Shown piece by piece: positions 32,930 to 44,799 of a stretch of 64,000 nt of DNA. The position numbers and the translations under genes were made by a program. Source of the stretch: Dryocosmus kuriphilus (taxonomy: Eukaryota > Arthropoda > Insecta > Hymenoptera > Cynipidae). Under the pieces are notes generated by a model. The model ran no database searches. It was not told the origin of the DNA and saw nothing but the letters and a program-made list of their open reading frames with translations. Location of the stretch: positions 115,304,252-115,368,251 of the forward strand of contig CM076189.1 of the NCBI GenBank assembly GCA_038277395.1, in the 5' to 3' direction. How positions within the stretch are numbered: position 1 is the first letter of the stretch; every line of letters starts with the position of its first letter.

Positions 32930-34060
32930 TATCGTGGCATATTCTCATCACGCGCTTCGCGCGAAGGATGAGCGCACCTAGAGCGCGCGGTCAGGTGTTC
33001 GTCGAGCTTCGCGCTCCAATATATTTAAACCTCGTGCTTCACGCTCGTATTCGTTACTTGGGACTTAAAGTTTCAAAACAACTACTTTCAATGAGATTAC
33101 TAAATTTGAATTTTTAATTAAAATTTACAAAAAAAAATATTTTACTTAAGGCTCTATCGAACTTAAGGAATACATTCTCATCATGATACTCGCGCTTCGC
33201 GCTCGACAATTAAGTTTTTTTAACATATTGTAGAATGGAAAAGTTTCTTCTGATTTTGAAGACATTCACAATGGAGGATTTCGGTTTTTAGTAGCAAAAC
33301 GGTGAGTCTTATAAATAAGCTTTGTAGCTCTTTCCAAGATGAACAATTCTGCTTGTTAATATTTTCTCATATCTTGCATAATTTTGCTGAAAAGTGGTTT
33401 TCTTTATATTTCATAATATATTTCATGAATAACTCGAAAATTACGCGTCCGTTCAAAAAAATGACAGAGAGAATATTTGTATACCTTTTTGAGGTGAAGA
33501 ACTTTGTTTATTATCATTTTCTTTGTCTCTTGCATAGTTTGGCGGGAAAATTGAATTTTTGATTTTTAATAACGTCTTCTCGATTAAAACAAAAGCCGTG
33601 CATTTTAGCAAAAAACGGTATAACAAAATTTGCAGACTTTTTTAAAAATAAACACTTTTTCTTACTACTGTTTTTTTTTTGCATCTCGCATATTTTAGCC
33701 GGAAAATGGATTTTTTCATTTTGTGAAAACCGTCTTTGATGGACAACAAAAACCGCTCGTTACAAACAGCTGGTTAACGATTTCGTCCTTTCTTTTTACG
33801 CCCTAAATAAGTGTGCCAAAGCGCAATGCAATCCGATTAGTCCTTCGAAAGTTATTGTGGGAAGAGGCGGCAACAACGACGACGGCAACGAAGAGAACGA
33901 CGAGAACGTCTAGGACAACGACAATAAACAGCCAGGCACCGTCGTAAAACATGGTTTTTCGGATTCAGAGCGTCACCAAACGTCGACATTTGACGAAATC
34001 CGCGAAAGTCATTTTTCACATAAAACTAATACATTTCTCATTGAGGTGAGAATCTAATAA
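32930..34060 (+). repeat. Module A, copy 2, plus arm of an inverted pair
   Basis: Same order as 310-1575: CG-rich head (ATCACGCGCTTCGCGCGAAG), CTTACTTGGGACTTAAAG-type part, GCGCTTCGCGCTCGACAATT, then units at about 33,370, 33,527 and 33,681 and the small ORF region, here frameshifted (near 33,738-33,990). It faces the copy at 34,115-35,345 across a spacer of about 55 bases. Confidence 0.65.
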
Positions 34061-34114
34061 TATTTTATATTTATTAGGGTGACCCGAAGAGCACAACTTT
34101 CGAATTAACCAAAA

Positions 34115-35345
34115 TTCTTACATTCTCATCTCAATGAGAAGGTATTAGTTTTATGTGAAAACTGAATTTCGCGGATTCATGAAATCTCGACGTTTCTTGA
34201 TTCCCTGAATCAGAAGAAACAAGTTTTACGATGGTGCCTATCTGTCTGTTATCGTTGTCATGGTCGTTGTCGTTGTCATCGTTACCTTCGTTGTCGCCTC
34301 TTCCCACGATAACTTTCGAAGAACTAATCGGATTGAATTGCGCTTTGGCATACTTCTTTGAGGCGTAAAAGGTAAGAACGGCTTCGTTAACTAGCAATTT
34401 TTGACCAGTGGTTATGGTTCTATCCATCAAAAACTGTTTTCACCTGATCAAAATATCCATTTTTCGGCTAAAGTATGCGAGATAGAAAAAAAAACCGTGT
34501 AGAATAAAATTGTTCACCTTAAGAAAGTCTAAAGATTTTCTTTTATCCGTTTTTTGACAAAATGCATGGGCTTTGTTTTAATCGAGAAAAGTTTATTAAA
34601 AATAAGAAACTGGTTTCTTGACAAATGTTCAAGATAAGAAAAAAATGATAATAAACAGAGCTGTTCAGCTCAAGAAGGCTTACAAATTTTGTATTAACCG
34701 TTTTTCGATAAAATGCACGTTCTTTGTTTTAATCGAGAAAACGTTATTAAAAATCAAAAATTAAAATTTCCCGCCAAACTAAGCATGATGCGAGAAAAAT
34801 GATAATAAACAAGCTGTTCAGATAAAAAAGATCTACAGATTTGTTTTCAATCATTTTTTTGAACAGATGCGTAGTTTTTGAATTATTCATGAAATATGTT
34901 ATGAAATATAAAGAAAACCACTTTTGAGCAAAACTATGCAAGATACGAGATAATATTAGCAAGCAGAATTCACCTTGGAAAAAGCTGCAAAACTTATTTA
35001 TAAGACCCATCGTTTTACTTTTAAGATTCGAAATCCTGCATTGCGAAAATTTGGAAAGTAAAAAAGAAACTTTAACAATCTGCAATGTGTTTAAAACAAA
35101 TTTAATTGTCGAGCGCGAACCGCGAGTGTCATAATGAGAATGTATTCCTTAAGGTCGATACAGCCTTAGGTAAAATATTTTATTTTTTAATTTTTAATTC
35201 AAAATTCAAATTTAATAATTTCATTAAAAGTAGGTGTTTTGAAATTTTAAGACCCAAGTGACGAATACCGAGCACGACGTTCGCGGACCAAAAACATCCG
35301 AGCGCGAAGCGTGCTATGAGAATGTGCCCCGCGTATTGCATATAT
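34115..35345 (-). repeat. Module A, copy 3, minus arm of an inverted pair
   Basis: Reverse-complement copy of module A: ATTCTCATCTCAATGAGAAG at the junction, the small ORF, the AGCCGAAAAATGG..AGATAC-type units, and the CG-rich head near 35,110-35,330 (CGAGCGCGAACCGCGAG, CGAGCGCGAAGCGTGC). With 32,930-34,060 it makes a near-palindrome of about 2.4 kb. Confidence 0.65.
34131..34430 (-). CDS. intact small D/N-rich ORF of module A
   Basis: 99 codons from ATG at 34,430: MMDRTITTGQKLLVNEAVL, TFYASKKYAKAQFNPIS, then GDNEGNDDNDNDHDNDN and a Ser/His tail ending in FHIKLIPSH. It is the only copy of four in which the whole frame is open. No known domain, no signal peptide, no membrane segment. Whether it is expressed is not shown; the intact frame may be chance in a repeat that happens to read well. 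Confidence 0.25.
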   Translation of the reverse strand: MMDRTITTGQKLLVNEAVLTFYASKKYAKAQFNPISSSKVIVGRGDNEGNDDNDNDHDNDNRQIGTIVKLVSSDSGNQETSRFHESAKFSFHIKLIPSH

Positions 35346-36100
35346 ATTCGAAAAAATTCATTTATGTTCATTCTTGCTTTCCGAAATTAATATTACTGAA
35401 AAACATATAGTTACTTTTTCTGTTTTTCCGAATGAACATTTTTCATAATTTGATTTTTCCGAATTATCTTTTAACATAATTTTTAGCTTTCCGAGTATCT
35501 ATTTAACTTCCTTTTCATTTTACCGAATTACAATTCACTCTAACCTAATTTTAATTTTTCTGAATTCCTGTTTACATCACCTTCACTTTTTGAATTACTT
35601 TTTACCGAAATTTCCATTCATCTAAATCTTTATTTGGAAAAAATAAGAATTAGAGCAATTCCTTCATTTACTTGAAAAATAGACCTTAAAGCTTCGTTCA
35701 CTCCATATTTTTCAAACATATTTTAATTTAATTGAATATGTTGAACTTCTTTTAATAACTTAATTTTTCCGCCTTTATTTTAAGAAACTATTTCAGTGAA
35801 TGTAAATGTTTTCGAAAAATAATCTGTCCTCTCCAATAATTTTCATTGGAATGGAGAGGTGAGATTCATTTTTCGGAAATATTTGCATTTCTTGAAAATG
35901 TTTTTTACAATAAAGGCGGTCGAATGACTTTAAAAAAAAAACGTCAGCATATTCAATGACATGAAAACATGTTTGGCAAATAACGAGTGAAAAAAGTTTT
36001 TAAGGTTCATTACTGCATTTCAAATAAATAGAAAAATTTCTATAATTCTTATTTTTTCCAAGTTTCTATTTAAAGTGCTTTTTATTTAGCGAATTAAAAT
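35345..36100. repeat. 32-bp array and module B copy 5
   Basis: 35,345-35,640 repeats 2,530-2,820 (ATTCGAAAAAATTCATTTATG, then the 32-bp units). 35,640-36,100 has the inverted arms (left CATATTTTAATTTAATTGAAT and TGTTGAA, right GTCAGCATATTCAATGACATG) and the centre TCCAATAATTTTCATTGGAAT, itself a short palindrome. Confidence 0.7.
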
Positions 36101-36191
36101 TTGTCATATTTTTTTCCTGCATTAGCGATTCACATAGCTTTTATTTTGTATTATATTATTATTATTATTTAATTATATATGTATATGAGGG

Positions 36192-36461
36192 TGATTCTTA
36201 TTTATACTTGGTGCATTCTCTTTTTCGAATTTCCCCGCTCTCACCCCCCAGTTTTTTTTTGAATGCCCAAAAAAATTATCTGCAACTTTGAGCAAAATCG
36301 GTTAATATTCAAGGGGACGCAAAGAATATAAAGAATTTCCCATTGATTTAACATGAGAGAAAGTCAGCTTTTTGTAAATCTAATATTTAAATGCGGTAAT
36401 AAGTTACAAATAATTCTTTGCTTCATTATGTTGTTCAGAATTCGTCAGTGAATAAGAATCA
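36192..36461. mobile_element. 270-bp element with 11-bp terminal inverted repeats
   Basis: TGATTCTTATT at 36,192-36,202 is perfectly complementary to AATAAGAATCA at 36,451-36,461. The interior is non-coding and not part of modules A, B or the LINE, whose AATG tail starts right after it. It could be a MITE; no target duplication is visible, and 11 bases can match by chance. Confidence 0.35.
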
Positions 36462-36744
36462 ATCATTCATTCATTCATTTATTTACTTATACTCTTTCCC
36501 TTTTACGGGTTTGAGAGTCTTCACAAAATCATTGCATACGTTTACAATCCAATTCCTTAAACTATATTCTCCCTTATCGTTCTCTTACACTATTACATAC
36601 ATATTTTCTTATCCTATTCTTACAGTTATTCTTAAATTTAAGCGCTTACGACCGAGACCAGGACTTCCGTTTCCTCTTACCTTTGCCAATCTATACTCGG
36701 CAGTTACTTTTTCGGTTCTAATTTATATTTTTAATATCTTTAAA

Positions 36745-37710
36745 CTACATCATGAGACCCTTTCTTTCTCTTAACTTTTCCAGCTTCTTCATCCATCCCT
36801 CCCCCTGACCATTCCCATTCAAAATCACTTTCACTCTCTCTTCTACACTCTTCCCTCCTCCGTCGTCTTCTGTGCATCTCTCTAACACATGCACCCATGT
36901 TTCCTGTTCATACCCACATACTCCATGGTACAACTATTCTCCTCCTCATTCATCGAGTACTTACACTCTCGTACACCCTCTCCCATTCTAAGTATAATAA
37001 GACTGTTCCATTTACTCTCTTTCTTTATCCTTCCCAGATACTCTGGCTCTCCTTCCCACTTGACCATCCTATACGAACTGTTTTACCTCGACTCCAAGAT
37101 TTTTCTCCATCTTTCCTCATCTTGTCTAGCCAGAATCTTATCCTCTATTCCTTGCCATTCTCTACTCTCCACATTCATACTTTATTCTCTCCTCCTTGTG
37201 TACCTTTCTCCTTCCCATTTCGACCGTCCCATATTCCCACTTCTTTCTTTGTCTTCTATCTCCCTTAAACACGCCTGGGCTGCCTTACTTCCTTCCCCCT
37301 TCCTTAGCTTTTCCTCAAAATTCCATGCCCTTTTTAGTTGCCTTACCACCATTTTTTTTTCGGCCTAACTCTTCCCTCAGCATAAAATCTGGACAGCTCC
37401 ATCTTAATCCTATGACCCATCTCAGAAATCTCTCCTGCATGCTTTCTACTCTGTTATATTCCCTCCATCCCCATATTTCCGTTCCATGACTTACCACTGA
37501 CCACACTAACACATCAAACATCCACACTCTCATTCTCCAATCATCCTTGAACCTTCTCTTTCCTATGCCCCACACTTGGTCCATTACCTTTCTTCCACTT
37601 TCCAATCTCTTTCTCTCACCTGCAGCTCGTTTCCTCCTCCTGTTTCGAACCAAAAGCCTAGGTAACAAAACTCTTCTACCATTTCCACCACCTTGCCATT
37701 TATCTTCCAT
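36745..37710 (-). pseudogene. LINE-2 C-terminal region with CCHC motif
   Basis: MDQVWGIGKRRFKDDWRMR and VVSHGTEIWGWREYNRVES, ERFLRWVIGLRWSCPDF belong to the segment behind the RT. Towards the end, VCGYEQETWVHVLERCTED shows the last three ligands of a CX2CX8HX4C motif; the first Cys lies in another frame because of a small insertion near 36,925. The copy at 48,660-49,300 has the same parts. Confidence 0.7.
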
Positions 37711-38640
37711 TCATACTCTATTTTACACTTTCTCTTTCTAAAACACATCATCTTCGTTTTATTCACATTCACCGTTAAATCTTTTTCTCTTACATACTCT
37801 TCAAACGTTCTCATCATTAAACTCATCCCTCTTTCATCATCTGCTACTAACACTATATCGCAGGCGTATGCTGACGAATATAGCTTGCCATTTCCCAGTT
37901 TCGCTCCCCTTTTCACTTTCCTTGCCAATTTTTTCTCCAAATCTGCCAAAAGAATACTGAACAGTAACGGGCTCAGCGGACATCCCTTCCTCAAACCCCT
38001 TCCCGTCCATAACTCCTCTCCTTTATTTTTTCCTATTCTTACCTTCATCCTAGTTTCTACAAATATTGCTTTTATCCTCTCTACCAGACTTTCTTCTATT
38101 CCTCTTTCTTTTAGGGCCTTCCAAAGCACCCTTCTATTGACCGATTCAAACGCTGCTCACAAGTCTACACATATTGCGACCAGTTTCCCTTTCTTCTACC
38201 CTAGGTTCCTATTAACTAAATAGTTGAGCATGTATATAATGTCTGTTGTGCCCATCCGCTTCCTGAAACCTGCAAGGTTGTGTGGTATACGCTCTTTCCC
38301 TTCGATCTGTCTTTCCAATCTTTTCCTGATCACCTCTGTATAAACTTTGCATCCTACAGACATAAGTGTGATACCTCTATAACCCTGCACATATTTTCCT
38401 TCTCCTTTCTCACACTGTGGTACTACCAGCCCTGTCCTCCACTCCCCCGGCCATCATTCTCCTTCCATACTTTATTACAAATCCTCCAAATCTCTTCCCT
38501 CACCCTTTCCCCACCATATTTCAGTGCTTTATTCTCTACGCCGTCCACTCCTGTTGACTTATTTCCTTTCAAATTTGCGATTGCTTCATTTATCTCCACT
38601 CTACTTATCTCTTTTACTCCGCCCTCTTCCCCTGCAGCTA
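37584..38640 (-). pseudogene. LINE-2 reverse transcriptase, active site YACD
   Basis: YRGITLMSVGCKVYTEVI, NLAGFRKRMGTTDIIYML and, in the next frame, MLWKALKERGIEESLVERI, GRGLRKGCPLSPLLFSILL, SAYACDIVLVADDERGMSL and MMCFRKRKCKIEY follow RT order. The active-site box reads Y-A-C-D (Cys codon TGC at 37,862-37,860), where the family pattern is YADD, so this copy could not polymerise. Other stops and frame changes also break it. Confidence 0.85.
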
Positions 38641-39247
38641 ACTACCTCCCTTCTCCACGCACCCTATATCCCACATCTCCTATCAATCCCTTAAAGTATT
38701 CTGTCCACTCTTTCATCCCTATTTCTTCTTTTATACCTTTTCTTCCTCCACTTTCCCTATTTATAAATTTCCATTCCTTCCCTTCTTTTACCGCTTTCTC
38801 AACCTCCTTTACGTACCTTTCTTTCTCCTTTTGCTTCTTTTCACTCAAAATTCTCTCATGCTCTATTTTCCTCCTATTGTACTCTTCTTTCTCCATTTCT
38901 CCACTCCTCCATTTTCTCACACATCCTTTCATATTCACTTTACTCACTCTGCATTCTTCATCCCACCAACCTCTCTTAACTGCTTCTGCTTCGTTTAGGG
39001 GCCTCACCTCGTCCCTGATCTTTTCGACCACGTCTTTATGTTTTTCTATCATCTTATCTATTCCTTCTCCTTCCATCTCTCCCCAATCCCCGTTTTCCAC
39101 TTTTTCTGTCAATTCCCTGAACTTATCCTGCCCCCATCTACCTATTTTCTACTTTGTTTCCCCCACTTCTCTTTTATTCCCTCGTTCGCGCTTTGATCCT
39201 CCTCTTAATGTCTCTATCATTTGGAAGTGTTCGGACTCTATCTCCTT

Positions 39248-40060
39248 CTATACTTTCATTCTAACCATCAACTTCCTGATTCTTTCTTCTGCTAGAATGT
39301 AATCGATTACCGTGTCTCCCTTACCTGTAAACGTAAATCCTCCGTTTCCATCCCCTCTTTCATTGACATTACATATGAACCATCCGGCCTCTCCTATCAG
39401 GTTTAGAAGTGTTTTCCCTTCTCGGCCTGCTTCCCCGTGCCTCGAGTTTCTCATAAATGCCTCGTTTTCTCCATCCCACATCTCTCCCCCTTGTTCCCCA
39501 GTCCAAGCATTCAGGTCCCCTCCAATTAAAACCAAGTTTCCCTCCTTCTTCTCTGTCCATCTTCTTATTAAATTCCATCCTTCTTCCTCTCCTCTTCTCC
39601 TTAATACGCATACAATGTTCACTCTTACTTTTCAAACTCTTATTTTTCGCACCATTGTTCCCTCTTTTTCTTCCGCATTGTCACGTTCTTCCTCCTCTAC
39701 TACCAATTCCTTTCTTACCCTGACACCATTCCACCCATTCCTCTCCCTTTCACTTTTTCCTTTCTTGCTCCTTGCATCTCCCATTCATATCCTCTCGGTA
39801 TACTTCTTTTCATGCCTTTCCAGTCCTTTTCATCCATCCATGTTTCACTCATCATTATCACATCCCACTTTTACACTCCTTCTCAGAATCCTGTATCTTT
39901 GTTCTTTAACCCTGACACATTCCAAAATGCTACATGTACTTCTCTCTTTTTGTCTTTCCCTACATCATTCCTTCCCTTTAATTCCCTTTTCCGTGTGTAG
40001 ACCCCTCGGCTGCCCCAGTGTCCTCATTATTTCGATCGTTTCTTCCCCCCTTCTCCGTCA
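39248..40060 (-). pseudogene. LINE-2 APE endonuclease region
   Basis: NIVCVLRRRGEEEGWNLIRR, LVLIGGDLNAWTGEQGGEMW and NGGFTFTGKGDTVIDYILA are the middle and C-terminal endonuclease motifs, in particular G-D-L-N-A-W-T with the catalytic Asp/Asn. The N-terminal half (39,640-40,060) is out of frame. The segment 39,112-38,642, rich in Lys/Glu (WWDEECR, INRESGGRKG, MKEWTEYFKGL), links it to the RT. Confidence 0.75.
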
Positions 40061-40097
40061 TTTTTCAGCCTTCCTTCGGTTCTTCAGCTTTCTCATG

Positions 40098-40727
40098 CTA
40101 TATCCATACCTCTCCATTTAACCACATCCTATCTTTACCAGTCCTTATCCTGGCTCCTTTTTTCCTCTCAACCCATGCTCTTTGTTCTATTTGCCACCTC
40201 CTTTTTCTCTCCTTCCGTGTCAAGTCTTCTTCGATTCTTTCCCTCCTTCCCCTCAATACTTTTTTCTGCTGCATTATTTTCTTTTTCTCCTCCTCATTTC
40301 CTATTTTTACTAGAAACATTCCTTGTTTTCCTTCCTTCGCTCCACCTATTCTCTTAACTCCTTATATCTTTACCTCTATTCCAATATCTCTCATCAGATT
40401 TTTTATTTCCGCTTCCCCTGTTTCACACTCCACTTTCAAGCACTTAAATATGATGTTATTTTTCCTCTTTGCCCTTTTTTCCCCTTCCATTTTTCTTTCA
40501 ATCTCACTCAATCTCGTATTCAATCTTTCATTCACGTTTCGCATGCGCTCATCACTCCCTTTTATTGCTTCCACTTTCTCTGTTTCGTTCCCTATATGCT
40601 CGTTCCTGATTTCTAGTTTGCTTACCCGTTCTTCCAACTGTTTTATCTCGTTTTTCCTATGCTCGTCAACCTGTCTCTGTCTATTCTCTATACTCTCTAA
40701 TTTCTCCCATACCTTGTCTTTCTCCAC
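40098..40727 (-). pseudogene. LINE-2 N-terminal coiled-coil and RNA-binding-like region
   Basis: The upstream piece (40,727-40,362) is a coiled coil (LESIENRQRQVDEHRKNEIK, QLEERVSKLEIRNEHIG) followed by RAKRKNNIIFKCLKVE. The next piece (40,319-40,098) reads FLVKIGNEEEKKKIMQQKKV and RRERIEEDLTRKERK, typical of LINE ORF1-type proteins. The counterpart in the plus copy lies at 45,700-46,120. Confidence 0.6.
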
Positions 40728-40739
40728 TTTCCATAGTTT

Positions 40740-43600
40740 CTAAATTTTTTCCAAGAAGTCTAGAACGTTAAGAATAATATTAAGATTTTTATTTTTATAA
40801 TGTTGCAAAAGTTTCCTGAGCTTCTAAATTTCTTCGAGAAAAAATTTGGCAACATTAAGAAAAATTCTAAATCTTTTATTTAAAAAGTGATGTTAAAATT
40901 TCCTAAGAAATTTGAATAATGTTTAAAAATTCTAAGCTTTTATCAAGAAAATATTATGTAAATATACTGTTTCAAAATTATTAAAAGTTTCTAAATTTCT
41001 TGTAAAGAAAAGATGAAAATTTTAAAGCAATCTAAGTTTTTTATTGAGAAAACATTGCAATAATTTCCTGTTTTAAAAAAAATTTTTAATTTCTTAAAGT
41101 TTCTAACTTTCTTCTGAAAAATTAAGTAAATCCAAAAAAGCCATGTTTCATATTTAGTTTAAAATGAAACGAAAATAATCTATTTTTCTAATTTTTTTCA
41201 AAAGAATTTGGAAAGCTAAAAAGAATATTTCAACCTTTATTTAGAAAGTACTGTAAAGATTTCGTAAATTTCTAAGTTTCTTCTAGTAAACTTAGAGAAT
41301 TAAAAAATTCGAAATGTTCTCTTTAGAAAATTTTGTAAAAGTTTCATAATTCTCTATATTCAGTTCAGATTTCTCCTGAAGGAACGTCAAAACTTTTTTG
41401 TAATACAAGTTTTTTATTTCGAACATATTATAAACATTTTCTAAGTATCTAGGTTTCTTCTAAATAAACTTAGAAATTTTAAGAAAATTCCAATTTTTTA
41501 TCCAGATAATATTCTTAAAGTTTTCTAAGTCCCTAAGTTTAAAGAACTTTCACAACTTTCTCCCAAACACTTAGAAAACTATTAATTTTTTATTTAGAAA
41601 GTGTTCTAAAAATTTCTTATGTTTCTAAGTTTCTAAACGTCTAAATGGTTCTGGTTTCACCTAAAGGAATGTTGAAAATTTTTTATAATTCTAAATTTTT
41701 TACTTAGAACATATGGTAAAATTTTCTAAGCTTCTAGATTTCTTTAAGAAGAACTGGGAAGCACTAAGAAAAATTCTAAATTTTTTATTTAAATGTGTTG
41801 TAAAAATTTCCTGACTAATTTAGGTAATGTTTAACAATTCTCAGCAAATATTATATAAACATACTAAGTTTCAAATTATTGAAAGTTTCTAAATTTCTTC
41901 TAAAGAAAATTTGAAGGTTTAAATTACTTTAAGTCGTTTATTGTGAAAATATTACAAAACTTTCCTGTTATTCTGAATTAATAAATGTTTTAATGTTTCT
42001 AAATTTCTTCTCAAAAACTTAGTAAATCTTAAATCCATGGTTTATATTTAGTTTAAAATGAAACAAACATTTTCTGTGTTTCTATACCTATTCCAAAAGA
42101 TCAGAAAAGTTTTTTTTTTTAATTTTTAATTTATTTAGAAAATATTGTAATTGTTACATAAATACATAAGTTTCTTCTAATAAAGATATGTAGTTAAAGA
42201 ATATAAATCTTTTGTTTTGAAATTATTTTAAAATTTCCCAAAATTTCTAAATTACTAAAACTTTCTAAATTTCTTCTATTAAAACAGAGAAAATTTAGAA
42301 AAATTCCAATTTTTTATTCAGAAAATATTGTAATATTTCCCAAGTCTCTAAATTTCTGAAAGCTTCTACGCTTCTTCGCAAAAACTTAGAAAACTCTTAA
42401 TTTTTTATTCGGGAAATATTCTAAAAACTTCTTAAGTTTCAAAATTTCTAAAAATGTATAGGCTTCGAAAATTTAAAAGAATTTAACTTCTATATGGAGA
42501 AAATATTATAAAAATGTCCTGATTTTCTAAATCAACTTTCTACATTTTTCTAACTTTCTTCTGGAAAACTTTGCAGGTCTAATAAATGTCCACGTTTTAC
42601 ATTTAGTTATAAATGAATTGAAAATTTTCTATGTTTCTAAATTTTTTCTCAAAGCTTAGTAAATAAAAGATAATATTAAAATTTGTATCTATAAAATGTT
42701 CTATAAATTTCCTAACTTTCTAAATATCTGCAGAAAAACTTGGAAACATTAGGAAAAATTCTAGAATTTTTATTTACAATGTGGTGCAAAAAAATGTGAA
42801 TAAGTTAAAATATTTTAAATTTTTAAAGAAGAATATATTAAAAAATGTTCTGATTCTCTAAACTAATACATTCTTTGAGCGAAAGTGTTCTGTTTCTAAA
42901 TTTTTTCCAAAAAATCTGGAAAATAAAAAAAAATGTCTTAATTTTTATTTGAAAACCATTGTAAAAATTTCCTAAATCCATAGATCTCTAAAACTTTCTA
43001 AATAAATCTAAAAGGACTTAGAAAATTAAAAAAAATTCCAATTTTTCACTCAGAAGATATTGCAAAAATTTCCTAAGCATCTAATTTCTTAAAGTTTCTA
43101 AATTCCTTCCAAAAAAATTAGAAAACACTCAATTTCTTATTCAGAAAAAGTTATAAAAATTCCCTAAGTTTCTAAATTTGTAAACATCTAAGTTGTTCTC
43201 ATTTCGCGTAATGGAACGCAGAAATTTTTTTATTAATCTATGATTTTTATTTGGAACATGTTGCAAACATTTTCTAAGTTGCTAAATTTCTTCTAAATAA
43301 ATTTCGAAGGTTTAAAAGGTTATAATTTCCTTATTGAGAAAATATTCTAAAAATTTCCTCATTTTTTAAATCAATAAATTTCTAAAAATTTCTATTCATC
43401 TTCTGGAAAACCTAGCAATGCTGTGTAGTACCCAGGTTTTATATTTACTATATTTTTTTTAGATTCCCTGATTTTCTCATTTCTTTAAAAGTATTTGGAA
43501 ATATTAAGAAAAACTCTAAATTTTGTATTCAGAAAATGTTCTATGTTCTAAATTCTTTCAAAGAAACTTTTAAGTCTTATAAAATTATGAAAAGTATTTC
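40740..43600. repeat. TTCTAAATTTCTTCT satellite with longer repeat order
   Basis: Units of about 90-110 bases (ATTTCCTAAGTTTCTAAATT, CTTCTAAAAAAACTTAG, AAATTCCAATTTTTTATTCA, GAAAATATTGTAAAA) follow one another. A distinctive phrase, CCATGTTTCATATTTAGTTT plus AAAATGAAAC, recurs at about 41,142, 42,035, 42,590 and 43,425 and once at 4,370, giving a higher order of about 550-900 bases. No coding signal. Confidence 0.75.
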
Positions 43601-44799
43601 AAAGCTTTTAGAAAGTTCTCGCTTAAAGGTAGTTTAGAGAATATTCAAGATTTTGAGTGATTTTAGGGGAATCTTAACTCCCTTGAAATTTCCTCAAATG
43701 ACTTTACGTCCCTTTAGATATTTTAAGATTTTTAAAAATACTTTTAAGAGGTATTAATATATTTTTACATATTTCAAACTCCCTTTTAGATTATCAGGAA
43801 TCAATTGAAATACATTGATGTACATCAAAGTATTTTAAAATCAATCAAATCACATAAAATCGTTTGAAATACTTTCAAATTTAAAAAACATTTTGAAATC
43901 TATTAAAATACTTTGAAGTATTTTTGGAAACACTTTGAATTCTTTAAAATCATTTAAAATTTCTTTTACTCATTTAGTATATTTTATAATAACGTAATAT
44001 CTCTTAAAAGGACAAAAATCACTTAAAATACTTTAAAGTTTTTTTCGGGTACCTTGAATGTCTTCAGATTCTTTCAAAATGACTTCAAGTATCTGGAATA
44101 TCCTAAAGCGCAGGTAGATTCTTTTAAAATCCATTTTAAATCTTTTCGGGGCCGCCGAAAGCCTTTAGAGTCACTTTATTTCTTCTAATATCCTTTGAAA
44201 TTCCTTAAGATCAGTTAAAACCTCTTGAAATTCTTTGCAATTCAAAAAAAAATTTTAATCTTTCAAAATCTCCTACAATTCTTCAACATTACTTGAAAAC
44301 GCTTAAAATCATTTAAAAATTTCAAAAATATTTAAAAGTATTTTAGAATCTATTGAAATACATTGAAATGTTTTGTAAGTCACATCAAATTCTTTAAAGT
44401 CATTTAGAATCTCTTGAAATTTGTAAAAAGCGCTCGAGGAATCTTAAGGTACTTTAAATTTCTAAAAAAAAATTTAAACCCTTCTGATACATTTGTATAG
44501 TTTTAAAACTCCGTCAGAGTCTTTAAAATAATTTCAAATCTCTGGAATGTTTTAAAATATTTCACAATCCTCTCAAATCCCTTGAACTTTCTTAGCGTAT
44601 CTATAAACCGATTATAATCGTTGAAAAATTTAAAAAGTACTCGGAAGTAAAATGTATTAACATACCTTGAAATATTTTTAGAATCATTTCAAATTCTTAA
44701 AAATCTTTTAAAATTCTTGAAATTCCTTAGAAGCATTTGAAATGTGTTGCAAACACTTAATAATTTTAACAATACTTTAAAATCTATTAAAACGCTTTG
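43600..44799. repeat. CTTTTAAAATC-type satellite, left part
   Basis: Degenerate units of about 11 bases around TCTTTTAAAATC/CTTGAAATC, interrupted at 44,800 by the plus-strand LINE and continuing at 49,694. Confidence 0.75.

Larger units (their letters stand above)
36462..40738 (-). mobile_element. second LINE family, 5'-truncated minus-strand copy
   Basis: The 3' tail on the minus strand is a run of AATG units (seen at 36,462-36,480 as CATTCATTCATT), preceded by GACTCTCAAACCCGTAAAAG. The same 3' words (GACTCTCAAGCCCGTAA) end the plus-strand copy at 49,678. It encodes a coiled-coil N-terminal region, APE endonuclease, RT and a C-terminal CCHC motif. The copy is cut off at its 5' end near 40,738 and abuts satellite. 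I found no target duplication. Confidence 0.85.

Noticed and set aside
36889..40743. Long plus-strand frames rich in Ser, Phe, Leu and Pro (for example 38,280-39,302)
   Set aside because: They are antisense to the purine-rich LINE on the minus strand, whose endonuclease and RT motifs explain the sequence.
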